DNA of 64,000 nucleotides, taken from positions 8,682,648 to 8,746,647 of the forward strand of contig OX463781.1 in assembly GCA_949825025.1 (NCBI GenBank), in the 5' to 3' direction. The translations under genes were made by a program, and so were the position numbers. The first letter of the stretch is position 1, and each line of letters begins with the position of its first letter. The notes beneath the pieces were generated by a model, which was given only the letters and a program-made list of their open reading frames with translations, was not told the DNA's origin and searched no databases. Source of the DNA: Siphlonurus alternatus (lineage: Eukaryota; Arthropoda; Insecta; Ephemeroptera; Siphlonuridae). Positions 12,618-27,525 of this stretch are shown here, one piece after another.

Positions 12618-15600
12618 GATAAAATTATGCTTTATAAAAGGCAAGTCATTAATAGAAGTTTTTAATCGGATCATAATAGAGTGAGTTTCAGAATAATATT
12701 AATTTGTCCTTTAGTCTCATACTTTTTGAGATAACAAGATAATTTACTATATATAATTATAATTATGTTTGCTCATTAATCTCATGATACTCAATATAAA
12801 AGCAGGAGAGGTAAAATATTTTAATCTTTTATAACTATTTGCTTTAAATTAATGTGCATAATATAAAATTCTTTTGAAAACATAATATTATAATTATAAT
12901 TGTCAATTAGACTTATTTTTCTATACTTCAGCAAAGAGAAACGAAATTATTCTTTCATAATCATTATGCATGTAGACAAAGTTTTTTAGAAACTTTTTTA
13001 AACCTAAATAAACAACTCATCCTATATATATATTTCATAAGCTCGGACGACGGTAACTTCTTTGTATAAAATGACAATTCAAACATTTCAAACACAGAAT
13101 TTACTTTTAATGCGTTTCCTTTAAACAAAAAAACTAATAGAAGGCACTCATTTTTAATACACGTGGACCACAGCATTTTCATGGTATAAAAATGATCAGA
13201 ATAAAAGTTTATATACTAAGAATCGCTGCATATTAAAAAAATTACTAAGAGAAATTTTAATTAAATAAATTAATCAATTGCGTGATTGACAAAAAAAAAA
13301 AAGGCAAACATTGCAAACATTAACTCTCTTTATATACATGCATATAATAATTTCTCTTAATTAAAAAGTAAATAATGTAATATTTATATAAAAAGTATAT
13401 ATTATTCAATACGCTCGAATGAATCTATATACTGCAAACGTTGCAAATTATATACAAATAAAAAGTGTCAATATACTATACATCAAACCTCGTTATCTAC
13501 AGTATCTACTAACTTACTATTTACAATTAAATATAGCACATGATGATATTTTATTAGAAAAGTTAAACAGGAGCTGATGGGCTGTAATAATGAGCATCCA
13601 TGCATAGTTAGAATGAACTCTTCGAGGCTAAATTACTACATTAAAATATAAAGAAAAATTATTTAAAAATATGTTAAAGCTCAGGCTCAGGTATAGAAGT
13701 GATGAGGCAACTGGTTCTGACGTCATCACATCCACGTGTGACAATGCAATTACCGGCGCCACTAATGGACGAGTGAAACTTTGTGTCCACCGCGCAATAC
13801 GACGACTTACTTATTATAACACCTGCATAATCACTATTGTTGTTGTTGTTGTTGTAAGGGGGAAATTAAATGCTTCATATTTAATTAGTTTTGATATTAT
13901 ACTTTTTGTAATATAAAGAACACTTTGAGGTATATAAACATATAAACTTCTGATTTAATGACATATATTTTAGTGGTATAATTAATTATATTACACAAAA
14001 GAGCTATAGATATAATTTCAACACACTCAGCTATAAGCAGCCCTTCCATATAGTTTTTATTGCTGCATGTAGATAATGTAGATTTCAATTTTCCGACACC
14101 TGTTCATCCGAAAAGGAAAGTATGGAATATTGGAGCAATAAAATTGCTTTCTGATATACAATATAATTGTTATATTTATTATAAATACAGTTAATGCATC
14201 GCATTATTTGCATTAAAATACTGTTAATTCTCTTTATTGTTGCGTATAATAATTATAATATTTACAGGTTCATGATGGGATTAATTAGTATAATTACATT
14301 TTAAAAGTGTCAAAAGTGTGGCACACAATGAAAAATTAGAAGCTATAATATATAAACTTCCAAATATTTTATAATAAGGTATATGATGAAAATAAATAAG
14401 AAACCTGTGACACCGACACTAAAAAGATGGTGCAACAAATGTATTAATGAATATCCGATTCCGCGGCGACAAGGGCTCGAAGGTTGACTCCTGGATAATT
14501 ATACTCGAGTGGTTCGCACGTCATTACAGTGGTCGCTCCGAGAGTGACGATGGTGAACGTGGTGTTTATATTTGGCATCGGACCATGCCAAAGAATTGCT
14601 GATCTGGGGTTCGCCAGCTAGCAGCAACTTTGCAAACCATACATGCGACCGGTGCATTGGTTGGGATAGGGATGTGTTTGTTATGATGTTTGGGAAAGAA
14701 GAAATCATCTGATATTTTTATACCATCATGGTATAAATGCGCATTGATAACAAAAAACACTCATTAATCCAATGCTGTTGTATTAAGTTTGAAACTCTTT
14801 GTTTAAATCGTAAAGGTGCAAGTCAGCTTGTTTACTTAGATTATTAAGTTCATATTTACTTTAACCTGCATGTTATTTAAAAATTTAAATCGTAGCAAAA
14901 ACTAGAGCAAATATTTTGTTTGTATTATTATAAGCCTCATTTATAAAGAAAATATTTATATACAATCTCCGGAATAGTATAATAGCTGCGGAAGTGCAGG
15001 TCCTTCCCGTTCATGCTTCGAAATCAAACTTTTCAAAAAAAATCAATAAAATTTGGTACCTCTCGGTAAAGTTTTAGAATTCTAATATGCATTGCATGGC
15101 ATCAAAATAGAATAATTCCACTGTTTTGCAAAGACAGACAAAAAGTCATAAAATTCTAAATAACATAAGTAAAAGTTTTTTTTTATGCTATTTTTTCCTG
15201 AAATTTTTTAAGAGAGCTGCATATTCTACGTAGGTGAAATTTCTCATCCTTGCCTCAACATTGTCTAATTAAGAAAGGTAGTCCTATACAGTAATGTGTC
15301 AACACAAACATAAATAAGCCCCACGTGCAAGTTTTCATTTAGCCGGGTCATTGCAGTATGCGATTATTTATTTAGATTTAATTATATATTTACGCTGAGT
15401 CACTTATACTTGTAATGCAATAATAACTATTTGCAAAAATGTTTCTCTAATTATTAAAATAATAATAAATAATAAACAAACTGTCACAGAATTTAACAAA
15501 TTACTTCTTGGAAACATGGCATTTTTAATTTTATACGTAGCTGCTTCTTCTTAACTAAAAAAAATAAACTTTTTCTCTAATAAGATATACAACTTGCTTT

Positions 15601-18600
15601 TTACTATACAATAAATAAAATATACACTGTAACTTTAATTGTTATTTTATAAGGCAATAACAAGTATATATAAATAATTTAAGTTACAACTCAAGTAAGT
15701 TGTTTAAAAAATTAGCCAGAAAAAAATAATTTTAAATAAACATTTTATTTTTGTTTTTATAAAAGTTTCGTCCAACAAAATAGATACGATATATAGCCAT
15801 AATCACTTTAAAATTAACATTTAAGTACAGTACATGCATGTATAAAAAAATTCTACAAAATTAAAATCTTAATTAATCTATCATTAGCAATAAAAAAATA
15901 GTTGCGGTCAAGGGAAATTTAAGATGGGAATAGGTCAGTATAATTATCATAAATAATTTTTTGAATAAAACAGCAATAAAGATAAATAAGAGATTTGATG
16001 AATACATGCATAGCAAAGCATTATTTATACGTGCAAGATAGAAACTTGCATTAAAATAACTTATATAATAATGATGCACATAAGGTTCAATTTTGCATAC
16101 CAGTTTAGATACTAACTAAACGTTACGTAAATACAGGTGTATATAATATCTCCACGTGTGCATCCTATTTATTACAATCACATCCGTTCAGTATACCTGA
16201 GCTGTACAATATAAAATATATAGTGTGTAGTATTAACACAACTCTTTAATATTAACTTAGCATTACCGAGAGTGTTTTATTCACATATGTATGTATAGCA
16301 TGCATTATAAAATATGTCGTCATCATTATTATTTTTTTTTAAAGTTATGCAATAATAAACCTTCTCGTGACACCAATTTGAAATGGCGGGAAAATTTGAA
16401 AATGAATATTTTTGGCGGTATGAAAAATAAAAAGTGAGAGTAGGGAGAGAGTTGTTTAGAAGGGGAAAAAAAAGATATCATAACATGTAGGGGAAATGTG
16501 TGATGTTGGCAGGCGATAAAATGCTTGAGCGTAGCTGGTGGTGCTCTCATGCTACGATATAAAAGAATTGAGTCCAAGTGCACCGTGTTTGTAGGTCAGC
16601 AGCGCACACACTTACATTTTCTGATCCACGTGCCTTGCTGCTTGTTTTACATGGTGACCTACCCTTAGATCTATATAATAACACGTATATCAGATCATAA
16701 TAATAATAAACTTTGGACCCAAATAATTTCATATATAAATAAATAAGCAAAAATTATCACATAGCATTTAAATTAAGGCAAGAAATTATTTTCAAAACCT
16801 ATTTCAAATAAAAAAATTAATTAATAATAACATCGCACTTGAAGTTATAATTTCGATTTCACTGACGATAACAATGAATCTAGTAGTAAAATTGTACACG
16901 GAAAAATTATAAATAGCGTGCTGCATATTAAAAAATGAACTGCAGCTAGGTGATGCTTTAAAAAGCATTTCTAAATTTAAATTAAATATACGAATCGTAC
17001 ATGTATGTTTATCATTAAATTTTACATACATTGCACAATAACAATAACTCAATTTAATGTATAATATAAATTATTATATATAAAAAATTCAAGACCTGAA
17101 TATGAATTGTAAACAATGACACGGTATATATAAATCTACTGCAATCACTGTTTTATCAGTAAATTTGAATCAAGATTGATTGGGGTGAGGCAACAATAAT
17201 CATAATAACTTCAGATAATCTCGATTTTGTTATCTATATAATGCTAGAACGGCACGTGGATGAATGGCGAAACTATACCAAAATATAGAGCCCGACAAAT
17301 CCACGAATCTAAAAATTCGATAAAATGTAATATAAATTCACCGCTTTAAACTTAACTTGGACTGTATCTTTGAACTGAACATTATAAATTCACGTTGCAT
17401 GGTCTGATAATATGGCGAGATATCGAGTGTTTTTGTACCTTATTAACATGGGTATGTCAACTAATACTGCACGCTTGCAAATTTCGTACATCTCAACCAC
17501 AGAGCGAGGGAGAACCAGTCAGTCATAATATATATATAGTTATATAGAGAACAAAAATATTATCAAAATTATTTTTATGTTAAACAGCGAGGTGGACAAA
17601 ATATTTGTGATGCAGAAAAGCAAACAAAAGTATATTAAGACTAACAGTATTAAGAAAACTGGATTATAAAGATAAACTTTAATTTAGTATTTACATAAAC
17701 CATACTGCACGTGCGCTGCTTTTTTAATAACTCTGAGAACATGCATAATTTTCAGATGTGCATAGAATGCTCAAACTGGAGCTTATTAAATGCATATATT
17801 ATTTATATATACCAAATTAGTAATTACATTTTTCTATCCCAAGCGTATACCTCGTGACAGTATATAATATTCGAAATTAAGCCCTGTCTCATTTGCTGCA
17901 TGGACAAAAAGATGCAGTTTTGCTATTTTTGGAAGAGGTAAGAGGGCCAATAAACTTGTTCTATATTTATTATATAACCATCCTAAATTAAATTCAAATT
18001 CACAATGCACGGCTTCATATTATAGACTGCGTGGTAACGCCCAATGAAAAGAGCAGGGATTAAGTTCGTATAGGTACGCTTAATTGTAACAAAACATTCT
18101 ACATGCAAATATACTAGAGATTTTACATATAATGTAATCTCTTTGATAATACTAAACTAGCAAGCCTGCAACTGAAGATTTGGAATTATGTCAGACGTCT
18201 GGCTGACGTGCCCGATCAGTTTGATGCAATGCGCTTGCGATACCACACAACACGCAGCCATATTGGGGCTACGTGTTCCACCTGACACCTCACCTGCTCC
18301 ATATTACACCTTTTTATGGCCGTATTGTGATTGGAATTATTCAAGGTGATGAAGTTTACCTACCCCCTTCTATACAATATCAATATACTAAAAGTGAATG
18401 GGGAGCTTGTACGATTTTTCATTATAATCGGGCGATCGTTGTACGATTTTAGAGTTCATCGTAAATTTACATAATTTGTATTACAAGTAAAAAAAAAAAA
18501 AATAGAAGTAAAAATATACAATTATAAAATTTACCATTAATATATTAAATAACAAAAGCCTATATTGCCTATGTTATATATTTATATAGTCGATTATAGA

Positions 18601-18828
18601 AATTGTTGTTGTTTTTACGCCATCTGACTGTCAAAGGGTGCATGCAGCTGGGACAATATAAAATTTCATGTTTCGAGAATTAAACATTACACAAAAAATA
18701 TAATAAAACTGATACACGAAATGTGACTAATATATTTTTATGACAGTTTTACATATTGATCGTATAATATCAGAGAATACAAGCAGCATGCACACTATTA
18801 TAAAAGTTATATCAGCCGCCATCGAAAG

Positions 18829-18966
18829 CAAAAGTGACTACTATATAACACACACAAAAAGTGGCCCAAGTGTAGTGGGTCAGTGGTGAAGTAGGCCACT
18901 GGTCGCGCCTTGCTTGCCGGTGGCGCGCTGCTTTTGCTTGCTACTATCTGTGCACAATGACCTTGA
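18829..18966. promoter_or_regulatory. Candidate regulatory island with NR5A-type site
   Basis: A GC-richer island holding GTGGGTCAGTGG (18875-18886), then AAGTAGGCCA just after it, then TGACCTTGA (18958-18966), which is the exact reverse complement of the NR5A monomer site TCAAGGTCA. The 12-mer GTGGGTCAGTGG recurs exactly at 36504-36515. TGACGTAAC and ACGTCAC half-CRE sites follow within 60 bp. The cluster suggests an enhancer; single motif matches of this length are weak evidence on their own. Confidence 0.3.
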
Positions 18967-20692
18967 GAGTGACGTAACTACCAAATCACGCCCGCCGCCT
19001 ACGTCACACCTCTTCTAACTAACACTACTACTACTGCACATTTACTACAAAAGTTTATTGATGATGATGATGATGATGGCTAGCAAGGCTATCTTACCAA
19101 AATTGTATCTTGTTTTCTTCTTGAATGCATATTTTTTTTTTTTCCTTCTTGTTTACCTCACACCTGATTTGTCTATTTCGTTTTTAATTTCAAGGTTTTT
19201 TTTTCAGGCCTATGTATCTAAATACTAATAGCGACATCAGATCGCAAGTCAAAGAAATCACAAATAATATTTTTCTCTCTGATATATTTACGACGCATAT
19301 AATTTAAATTTCACAATATTGCCTAGGTCTATAACAAATAGAAAAAAAAACAACTTAAAACAATATCGTGGTTCGTGGGATAAGAAAAATTATGTTTGGC
19401 ATTCACCGGTGGTTTTGAATGTTTTTATTTGTTCCTTATATGAATTTCTACGACGCACACGATTGAGTCACCAAAACTTCTATATAGAAAAGTTGCAATA
19501 AAAATGCATTTTTGAATAACTCAAAGAAAAAAAATAATGTTGCATCGTCACATTATGTAGAAAAAATTAAAAAATGTGAAATGCAAACTTTTCAGGCGAT
19601 TTGCAACATGACATACAGAATAAGTATACTGATGATCTGCGTAAGTAATACTGCACAATCAATGCAATTTATTTATTTATGTACCTGCTTTTTTAGTGAA
19701 ATTCTGGTGAAAAAGTTATATTTTCGTTAAAATATTATAGATGAATGCACCGAAAATCTACAATTTCATTTTGTATAACATAGTCGGCTGTTGAGGGTGC
19801 GAAGTCCAAAGAAGTGGACGAATAAATTTTATATTTATCTTATGGAGAGAACGTGTAACGTGTTGACTTTTTAGATTTTAATAATCACGTCTTTTATTTA
19901 TTATCACGACTTCGTATGCAGTGCATTGAGTGCATCATAGGAGATAGAACAATGAAAGGATTTTGAAACAATTAAAATAATCTAATCAACCTCATCTTTA
20001 GCCTCAGGATATATTAAATTAATTAAATAACTATAAATACACTGTATATAAAAATATTTTATTTACACGGTCTGTCTGTAATTATTACATAATAATTAAC
20101 TTTTCTTTAATTCTTTTTGTATATTTAATAATAATACATTACATAAAAAATTATAAAATGATTAGAAAGCGTATATACTACAACTGTGCATGGAGAAGTA
20201 TACGAATAAACATTAAATAAGAAAAATTACACATTAAAAAAATCATTGATCATAGAGAAAGCTTTGAAGAGATGTGTTAGTAACATGGAGTATATAATAA
20301 AAATGTTTGAAGATATAATTAATTATAATTTTAATTGACGAGTTATATGAAGTTAGGATGTTTATATTACTTTTGATAAGAGATCATTAAGACCTTGAGC
20401 TACTTGGTCACCGATCCAACAATTAGTCTCGGTTGCTCCTGACAACGAAAGTGTCGTAATAACAATAAGACAACAATGAGAGCACCGCACCGCGACATGC
20501 GACAAAAAAGTTTGATAGTTTAAACTCGTGCGGTGCATGAGAGAGTCGTCTCACTTCACTTCCTCACCAGTGTGGTGTGTAAATGTAACTAATCACTCAA
20601 ATCGTGGTGCTGGTTTTAGTATAACTAATTCCTACTTCTCATTTTAGTGTACTTAAAATTAAATAGAGGTAGTTTTAGAAGGTGCTATACAT

Positions 20693-21014
20693 AATGGACA
20701 ACTTGCATGACATTTTCTTATTGCAGAAATGGATAGAGGGTGCAAAGTTATGCTAATCTGAATTTTTTCAGATTTTTTAGAGACCGGAAACTATTTTTAA
20801 AAAAATTATTGAAAGTCGATTTTATGACGTCACGAGGCGTCTGTCCTTACGAAAAGAATAGACGCTAAATGCCCGTGACGTCATAAAACTGACTCTCAAT
20901 AATTTTTTAAAAATAGTTCCCGCTCTCAAAAAAATCTGAAAAAATTCAGAGTAGCATAACTTTGCACCCTCTATCCATTTATGCAATAAAAAAATGTCAT
21001 GCAAGTTGTCCATT
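20693..21014. mobile_element. Long palindromic element, about 320 bp (hairpin family B)
   Basis: The left end AATGGACAACTTGCATGACA is mirrored by its reverse complement at the right end, and the arms pair for about 145 bp around a centre near 20850. Each arm contains TGACGTCACG and the core GGRAACTATTTTTAAAAAA shared with the elements at 62543-62864 and 27526-28205. No TTAA flanks or other clear target duplication was seen. It has no coding capacity. If transcribed it would fold into a long hairpin. Confidence 0.8.
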
Positions 21015-21110
21015 GCAGAAAGCGAGGAATTGTCTTTGTTTCATTTACAATTTAACTTAAATTTAATGCATGTTAGCATTGTACTGTACTTTATACATAT
21101 TTTATACATA

Positions 21111-21190
21111 CTATCAGAACCAAAAAGGTGTACCCCTGAATAGCATACAAGTTCCTTAAGGAGAGGGTTACACCTTTTTGGTTCTGATAG
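21111..21190. mobile_element. Short inverted-repeat element, 80 bp, TA-flanked
   Basis: Terminal inverted repeats of about 22 bp (CTATCAGAACCAAAAAGGTG... and its complement) enclose a 38-bp centre. TA dinucleotides flank both ends (21109-21110 and 21191-21192), the duplication made by Tc1/mariner-type transposases. This is a minimal non-autonomous remnant. Confidence 0.65.
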
Positions 21191-21192
21191 TA

Positions 21193-23448
21193 GAAGGGTA
21201 TAAACGTGATTTTTAGGATTTTGTGTGCCATTGTATAGAATTATTTTAAAACAATTATGAATTATTTTAGGAAATTTACTTTATTTGTGATTACATTACA
21301 TGATTTTGAATGCTCTTTTTCATTTTGTTTTAAAATTCATCACAGCAAATTAATTTATTTCAAATTTAATTACATTTAATATAAGGATAAATAAATAATT
21401 TAAAGTAATTAAATAACTTACGATAGTCCTACAATACAATTTATTTTGAAAGATATAGGAACTGCAATGCATAGGTTGAAGTTTAAATTTAATTGTAAAT
21501 AACATTCAAATAAATACAATTTTAATTTAATTTAGAGCCTTGAGATCGTTCAAGTTGGATTGTTGTATACTAAAGAAGAGAGAATTTCAAGAAACAGGTC
21601 AAAGTGAGTCGTGTTTCCTACCGTGATTAAGGTTAATTTAATTTCAATTAAGATAAGGCGGCGAGGTTTTAATATTGTCTGCTGCACGCGTGTCGAGAAG
21701 GTGCAAGCCTATCAAAATGCACTGCAGGGCCTCATCACGTGTCACACTTTCGTGGAGGCCTCGAGTTTGAGCCTCGTTGATGGAGACCGATAAAAAAAGT
21801 CCAATCTTTAAATATAACAGATTAGAAAGAGAGATTTTAATGAGAAATTTTGGTTAGCTGAAGTTTAAAAGCCACAATTTAAACAAAAATGCTTGCAAAT
21901 AGGTTTAGACAGCCTTTAATCACAGAATTTATAAAACATATATTCTCATTTCCTAAAAACATGCAACTAACAATCATTACACCTGTTAATTGGTTATTTC
22001 ATAACACTAAATTAACTAAATTTCCTGTTAATAATGTAATTATAATATTATTCCCTCACTTTTTTAAATTTCCTCTTATTTAATCTTTTTTTTTTTTTTT
22101 TAATCAAATGAAAAATTTCCATTGCATTTATATACCTGTCTACCTGCATGTATGTGTGCATGACGCTACTATACTATGATGGCTGCCGCGGGGAGTGCAA
22201 CAAGCAACCAACACGAGGCAACAATGGTGCCCAAATGGCCTTGACATACTTGCCCATAAGCCTAGCCACAACAGCATGAGAAGGAAAGTGACGCCGCCAT
22301 TGCAGGTTGTATAAGTACTAGGAGTATACCTGTAGGCCAAACCGTAATAAACCAATTTCTTACGCTTACATCGATATATACATAAGAAGAAGACGAAGAG
22401 GTTTATGACTAAAAACTTTGATATATTTTTTTTCCCCTCTACTCTCTCTATTCTTATACTCTTGTCCTAAATCTGTATATATTACAAAAACCATAAATAA
22501 TTGTAACAGAAGCGTGTGGTAAAATTTGAGGCCTAAACATTGATACACAAAATACACAATAACATTTTGTATTCAAATTGTTGTTGAAGTAGTTTTTTTT
22601 TTTTTTTTTTGTATCTAGGATTACAATTGAACGGTTGACTGAACTGAGGAAACTAAAAGTATAATATAACAATGAAATAAAATAAATCTATGTCTGCAAG
22701 TCATTTTACCATAATTTAAATTTATTATAGTAGAAGAATACTGATAACAAAGACCGCAAAGAAGAAGAGGAATGATTGGTAACCGTGTAATTGTAAAAGT
22801 GGTTTACATGCCGGGAAGTCGGAACAAAATTTGGATCCAATTTCAATTTTCATTAAGAATGGGATATTTGACATTATAGGATTATAATAATATGTATGAT
22901 TTATTGATTTATAGAAGCCTTTTTGAATTGAATTGAATTGAAAAAAAAAAACTAGAATTTTGTCTCTTATTTTATCATAATTTCAAAGTATGCTGAGATA
23001 TTTATTCAATGCATTTTGTTTTACTTTTTCGATTAATTGACAATAATATAAACTTTTCCATTACAATAACCTACATAGTAATTCAATGAGGGCAATATTA
23101 TATAATTTATAAATTCTCATTTAAGGAAAGAGTATATTTATGGAATAATGACGTGTTCTAATAAAGTATATATACATCTAGGTTGAATATAGTAGTGGAC
23201 GCGTGACACATGGCAGGTATATTATAGTAGGTGCATGTAGTATTATAGATCACGTGTGTTCAACCTAGGCATACACGTGTATTACCCCTTCTTCTTCCTC
23301 CTACTGCTTTTTATACTGCATATAATATTAATATATCATCACAGTTATAGGTTCTCGTGCACTATAAAGAAGCTCTCACCTTTTTCCTAATATCTTTCTA
23401 CCCATAGCAACGCAATGTCACTTTCAACACCAAATTTTACTCAACAGG

Positions 23449-23491
<43 letters not shown>

Positions 23492-24127
23492 ATCAAAAGA
23501 ATTCCATTTATAAGATTCTAATACTCATGATCTTGTAATATATTATTGTTAAAAATTATAGCTCTATTCAACCCACGCTGAAATGCATTTTATTTTTATA
23601 TATTAAAAAATACATTTACACAACTGCATGCATTTACAAGAGATGGTAATGAAAATACCATCTTGGTAATAAATAACAAGAAATAAGTTTAAATTAAAAT
23701 ATGAGGTATTAAAATTAATATGAGAATATGATATTTTAAATTTCGTAAATTGAATTTTCAAAGTAATACTGCAAGCAAAATGTTTGAAGATTGCACCTCA
23801 TACAGAAAGGATATTTATTTCTTGAATAAATAATTACCCGGCTCAATTGCGCGGGGTGTGAAAATAAAGTACTAGTGTAAGTTGGTGACACTCAGATTTA
23901 TGATTATTACTCTCAACTTTGCTATTTGTAACATTACTAAGACAAAAGGATTGCAAGTAGCGGCAAACCAGCTGTCATCAAAGGTATTAAATTCAACTCT
24001 CAGCAACTCGTGAAGGATTATTTGCAAGATTGCGTCGTCGTTTAACATTTGTGTTAAAACATTTTTGTGTAAAGACATCATGAATTTTTACGCTTCAAAG
24101 AACGACAAAAAAAATATATAAAATATC
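21193..24127. other. Non-coding, AT-rich
   Basis: No gene was recognised. It contains a GC-richer island at 22140-22340, a (GAATT)n tract at about 22924-22940 ending in poly-A that looks like a retrotransposon 3' end, and a 39-base poly-A tract at 23452-23490. CACGTG sites lie near 23250. Confidence 0.55.
23452..23490. repeat. Poly-A tract, 39 bases
   Basis: An uninterrupted A run. It may be a microsatellite or the tail of a retrotransposed sequence; no recognisable element precedes it. Confidence 0.9.
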
Positions 24128-24131
24128 TTAA

Positions 24132-24496
24132 GGTAGAGATAATACGGATCAGCTGGCCCAATGCTAAAAAAATCCCATTCATAAAAATTATGAAAAAAAT
24201 TTATAATGTTCTCCTCTACATCTCCTATCAGTAGGTAAAATATCAGGTACACAAAAACAAGCTAGTTTTCGAGTTATTAATTTTTAAAGTTGACTAATTT
24301 AACATGGAGAAACGGAACTTCCATGTTAAATTAGTCAACTTTAAAAATTAATAACTCAAAAACCAGCTCGTTTTTGTATACCTGATATTTTACCTACTGA
24401 TAAGGTATGTTAAGGAGAACATTATAAATTTTTTTCATAATTTTTATGAATGGGATTTTTTTAGCATTGGGCCAGCTGATCCATATTATCTCTACC
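24132..24496. mobile_element. Palindromic TTAA-flanked element, 365 bp (hairpin family A)
   Basis: TTAA lies immediately outside each end (24128-24131 and 24497-24500). The ends are inverted copies of GGTAGAGATAATACGGATCA (right copy ATATGGATCA), and the arms pair almost throughout, with a short centre around 24308. Internal segments (TTCTCCTCTACATCTCCTAT; AAAATATCAGG; AACATGGAGAAA) recur in the elements at 40278-40599 and 56178-56549. TTAA duplication is the hallmark of piggyBac-type insertion. There is no open reading frame. Confidence 0.85.
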
Positions 24497-24500
24497 TTAA

Positions 24501-27500
24501 AAACTTGTGAAATATGTTTAGAATCATTTTTCATGCTATAATGTACGTATCGTTATAGAAAATAGAATATGATAAAATGACTCAAAATAACATTTTTAAA
24601 ACCATTGATGCAAGACTAATTCTTTATACATCACGAATTTATTAAATTAAGATCCACAGAGTGAGAAATCTATTATTTATTATGCTTTTGTATTCTGTCT
24701 CAATATTTTGGCCTAATTTTATCTTCAATAAAAACTATCAAGGGAAACTGCATGATAACTGAAGATTCGTTGCAGATATGTTGAATTTTGAATGAAATTA
24801 TACTTGAGTTCAAAATTTTATTACTCCTGTAAAAAAAAATACATAAATTAAAAATTATTCATTGTCAGAAAACAAAAACCAATCAATGTCTAGCAAATCT
24901 TTTTAACTATAAAATCCAACAGCATGCTTTTGTATTGTTTAAATGCACGATCGTTGCATTTGTTTCCCTTTCTATATAATATGTCGGTATATTTGGCGGC
25001 TAGCCACTATGCAATAGAATTTAAACAATATTAATTCCGACATAACAAAATGAGGTTCTCACTTTTACTTATTCAAAAAAAGTAATAAGCCATCTTACAC
25101 GCGCGCTCATGCCTACACTATGTAATAAAATTCCTAAATAGCCTGAAAGTACAAAGGATATGACTTTTTTTTTTATTATTCTCTTTCTTCCTATAATAAA
25201 AGACAGAGCGAAGAAGTCATAGTATGGTATCTTTTAGGTGTTGCTTTTGCTACAGTAATGGAAGTGAAAGCGTGACGGACAGTAAACATACATATATACA
25301 CAGAATAGAGGCTTGTCTACACACTAGTAGGCACTGATTGTTGTGTATAACATCGCTATAAGGAAAAAAAAATATATATAACATTCTGATAAAACCTACG
25401 TGGTTTACCATAATATAGCCAAGACTACAATAAATTTTATACTAATTATATTTTTATTCTATAATGTTTCGTCATTAAAAATTAATTTATAGTTTTTTAT
25501 AACGATAAAATTATCTACAGTATTTACTTTATAATTAACTTTTACAATATTATTGTGTATTACTATGCAGTAAAAAAATATGTAATAACACTATACTTAT
25601 AACTTTATAAAATATGCACGAGGAGTTAATTTTTTATACATTACATTTTTTTTTCTTAAAAAAAAAACTCTTGCACAACATCATGAATTACACAGTGGTT
25701 TTGTAATTAAATTATAATCGTTAAAATACCTTGACTTTGACCTATTTGGTTGCAACTTATTTAACATTAATTTAAAGATAAAGTTTTAAAATATAGAATT
25801 TAATTATTATTACAGAAAAAAAAATATCCTATTTATTTAAAATTTACTAATTAAAGAGATATCATCATATTTATTATTCTTGGCCTATTTCAATATGAAA
25901 ACAATGAAATCTTATAAATCGGTTTAAAGATCAATCCAGTTATATTTTGGGCGGGCTATTTAAGCCATCTCATCTCAAGCACGAGCAGCTAGGGATATAA
26001 TATATATCGACAGAAAGGTGTAATCTAAATGCTATATAGAGATGATTGAATCACGCGTTTAGAATCGTGAAGAAGTATTATAATATCCTTCAAAAATAAA
26101 GTCCAAGCCACCTTCATAAGCTAGGACGTCACTTTACTCATCGTGTCCTATAACAATAATTTCTTTATACATTAATTTTACAAGTTGAAAAGTCACAAAC
26201 TGCATCTGTATTCTTTCGCTCGGTAAGTAATTCAAACCTGTAACCGCACGACTTTTTACAAGGTTTCCATCATATATTTTTTTATCAATGTTATATTGGA
26301 ATTTTCTTTATGTTGTTTAGAAGCGTCCGGATGAAACCAACTGGGACGATGAGGAGTTTTTACTCAGCTATAATAATATTATAAGCTCTTCTCATAGCAA
26401 CTGCAGCGGCTGTCCTTGACCTCATTATATGTTAAGACAAAACAATAAGCACCAAAACATTGGTACACACTATAATAACATACCATCAAAATTTAGATAA
26501 GATTATAATAAGAAGATATTTATGTTTATTTTTGTTTATTAACATACATTTTTATGACAAAAAATTACGACATTAATTCATTAATTCTAATTAACGAATT
26601 AATTGTTAGAAATAAGCTAGTAAATAAAAAAAGGTACATTTTGTGTTGTAAATTAATTCTAAAGTTAACGTTCTATATCAATTAAACTGCCTGATGAATA
26701 TTACATTGCATCGAGAGCAATAATTTATAATTGGTTTTATCGTATCTTTTTATAGATTTTTATTTTATTATTACGTTGAAAATAAAGCACTATATCTGTA
26801 ACAAACAAAATAATGAACATTTATAAAATCCACGATACAAAAATAAAACTTAAAATAGAAATATATTATTTCATGAATTTTAATATATTATGCTTTGTTT
26901 TTACAGTGATAAATTGAAGTTAATAAAATAATTACCTGTATAAAATTTGTTAATTCGTTCTGATTACAAAAATAATGATCAGTGAAGAGAGGTACCACCA
27001 CAGGAGGGCGGGTGTGAGACATTATGATGATTTTAGGATTGGATTAAATAATAAAAAACTAGGCCACGTGACGTCACGGAGCATGACGAAGAGCACAGAG
27101 CTAGGCAGGTAAGTGATTGCGTCACGGTTTCCCCGGCTCTGGAGCACCGGAGCTCGGAGGGAGATCCGCTCTGGCGCTGCTACCGCCGGAACATGGTCGA
27201 CTTCAGAGACATCTGCTGGTGCCACCAGAGAACTACGGTATTACTTTAGATTACCTTCGAAATTTATTTTTATAATTATTAAAATAATTGGCATTGTATT
27301 TATTATAATATTATCATTATATTGAATTTGGTGATTCTTTAGCTCCATTTCAGTTACCTTTTTTTAAGAATGTAATATACGAGGTTAAACCAATCATTTT
27401 TCAATTGGAGTTCTCAGGTAGAGATGATATAATTAGACGTTTTGAATCCTAACTCTGTATTTGTATTATGTGAATTTGAATAAAACCTTTTCTGAATCTG

Positions 27501-27525
27501 AATCAATTGGAGTTCTATATTTTAA
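24501..27525. other. Non-coding with GC-rich island at 27.06-27.24 kb
   Basis: This stretch is mostly AT-rich. The island at 27060-27240 contains CACGTGACGTCACGG (overlapping E-box and CRE) and a plus-strand GGCAG/GTAAGT sequence that looks like a splice donor, so a promoter plus non-coding first exon is conceivable. No protein family is recognised there. At 27455-27505 an AATAAA followed by a (CTGAAT)-type tail resembles a non-LTR retrotransposon 3' end and directly abuts the next palindromic element. Confidence 0.45.

Larger units (their letters stand above)
8981..20692. other. Non-coding region with scattered GC-richer islands
   Basis: No coding exon was recognised; the short open frames have no family resemblance. 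GC-richer islands lie near 10540-10740, 11000-11180, 12230-12520, 13680-13810, 14450-14660, 18190-18300, 18830-19020 and 20390-20580. Simple sequence includes G runs near 11046 and 10185, a TA run near 11959, GTT repeats near 13838 and GAT repeats near 19058. If the exon at 54.4 kb belongs to the same gene as the receptor, all of this is intron; otherwise it is upstream intergenic DNA. Confidence 0.55.

Noticed and set aside
23452..23490. Poly-A tract as evidence of a processed pseudogene
   Set aside because: No coding-like or repeat-like sequence precedes it; an A microsatellite is the simpler explanation.
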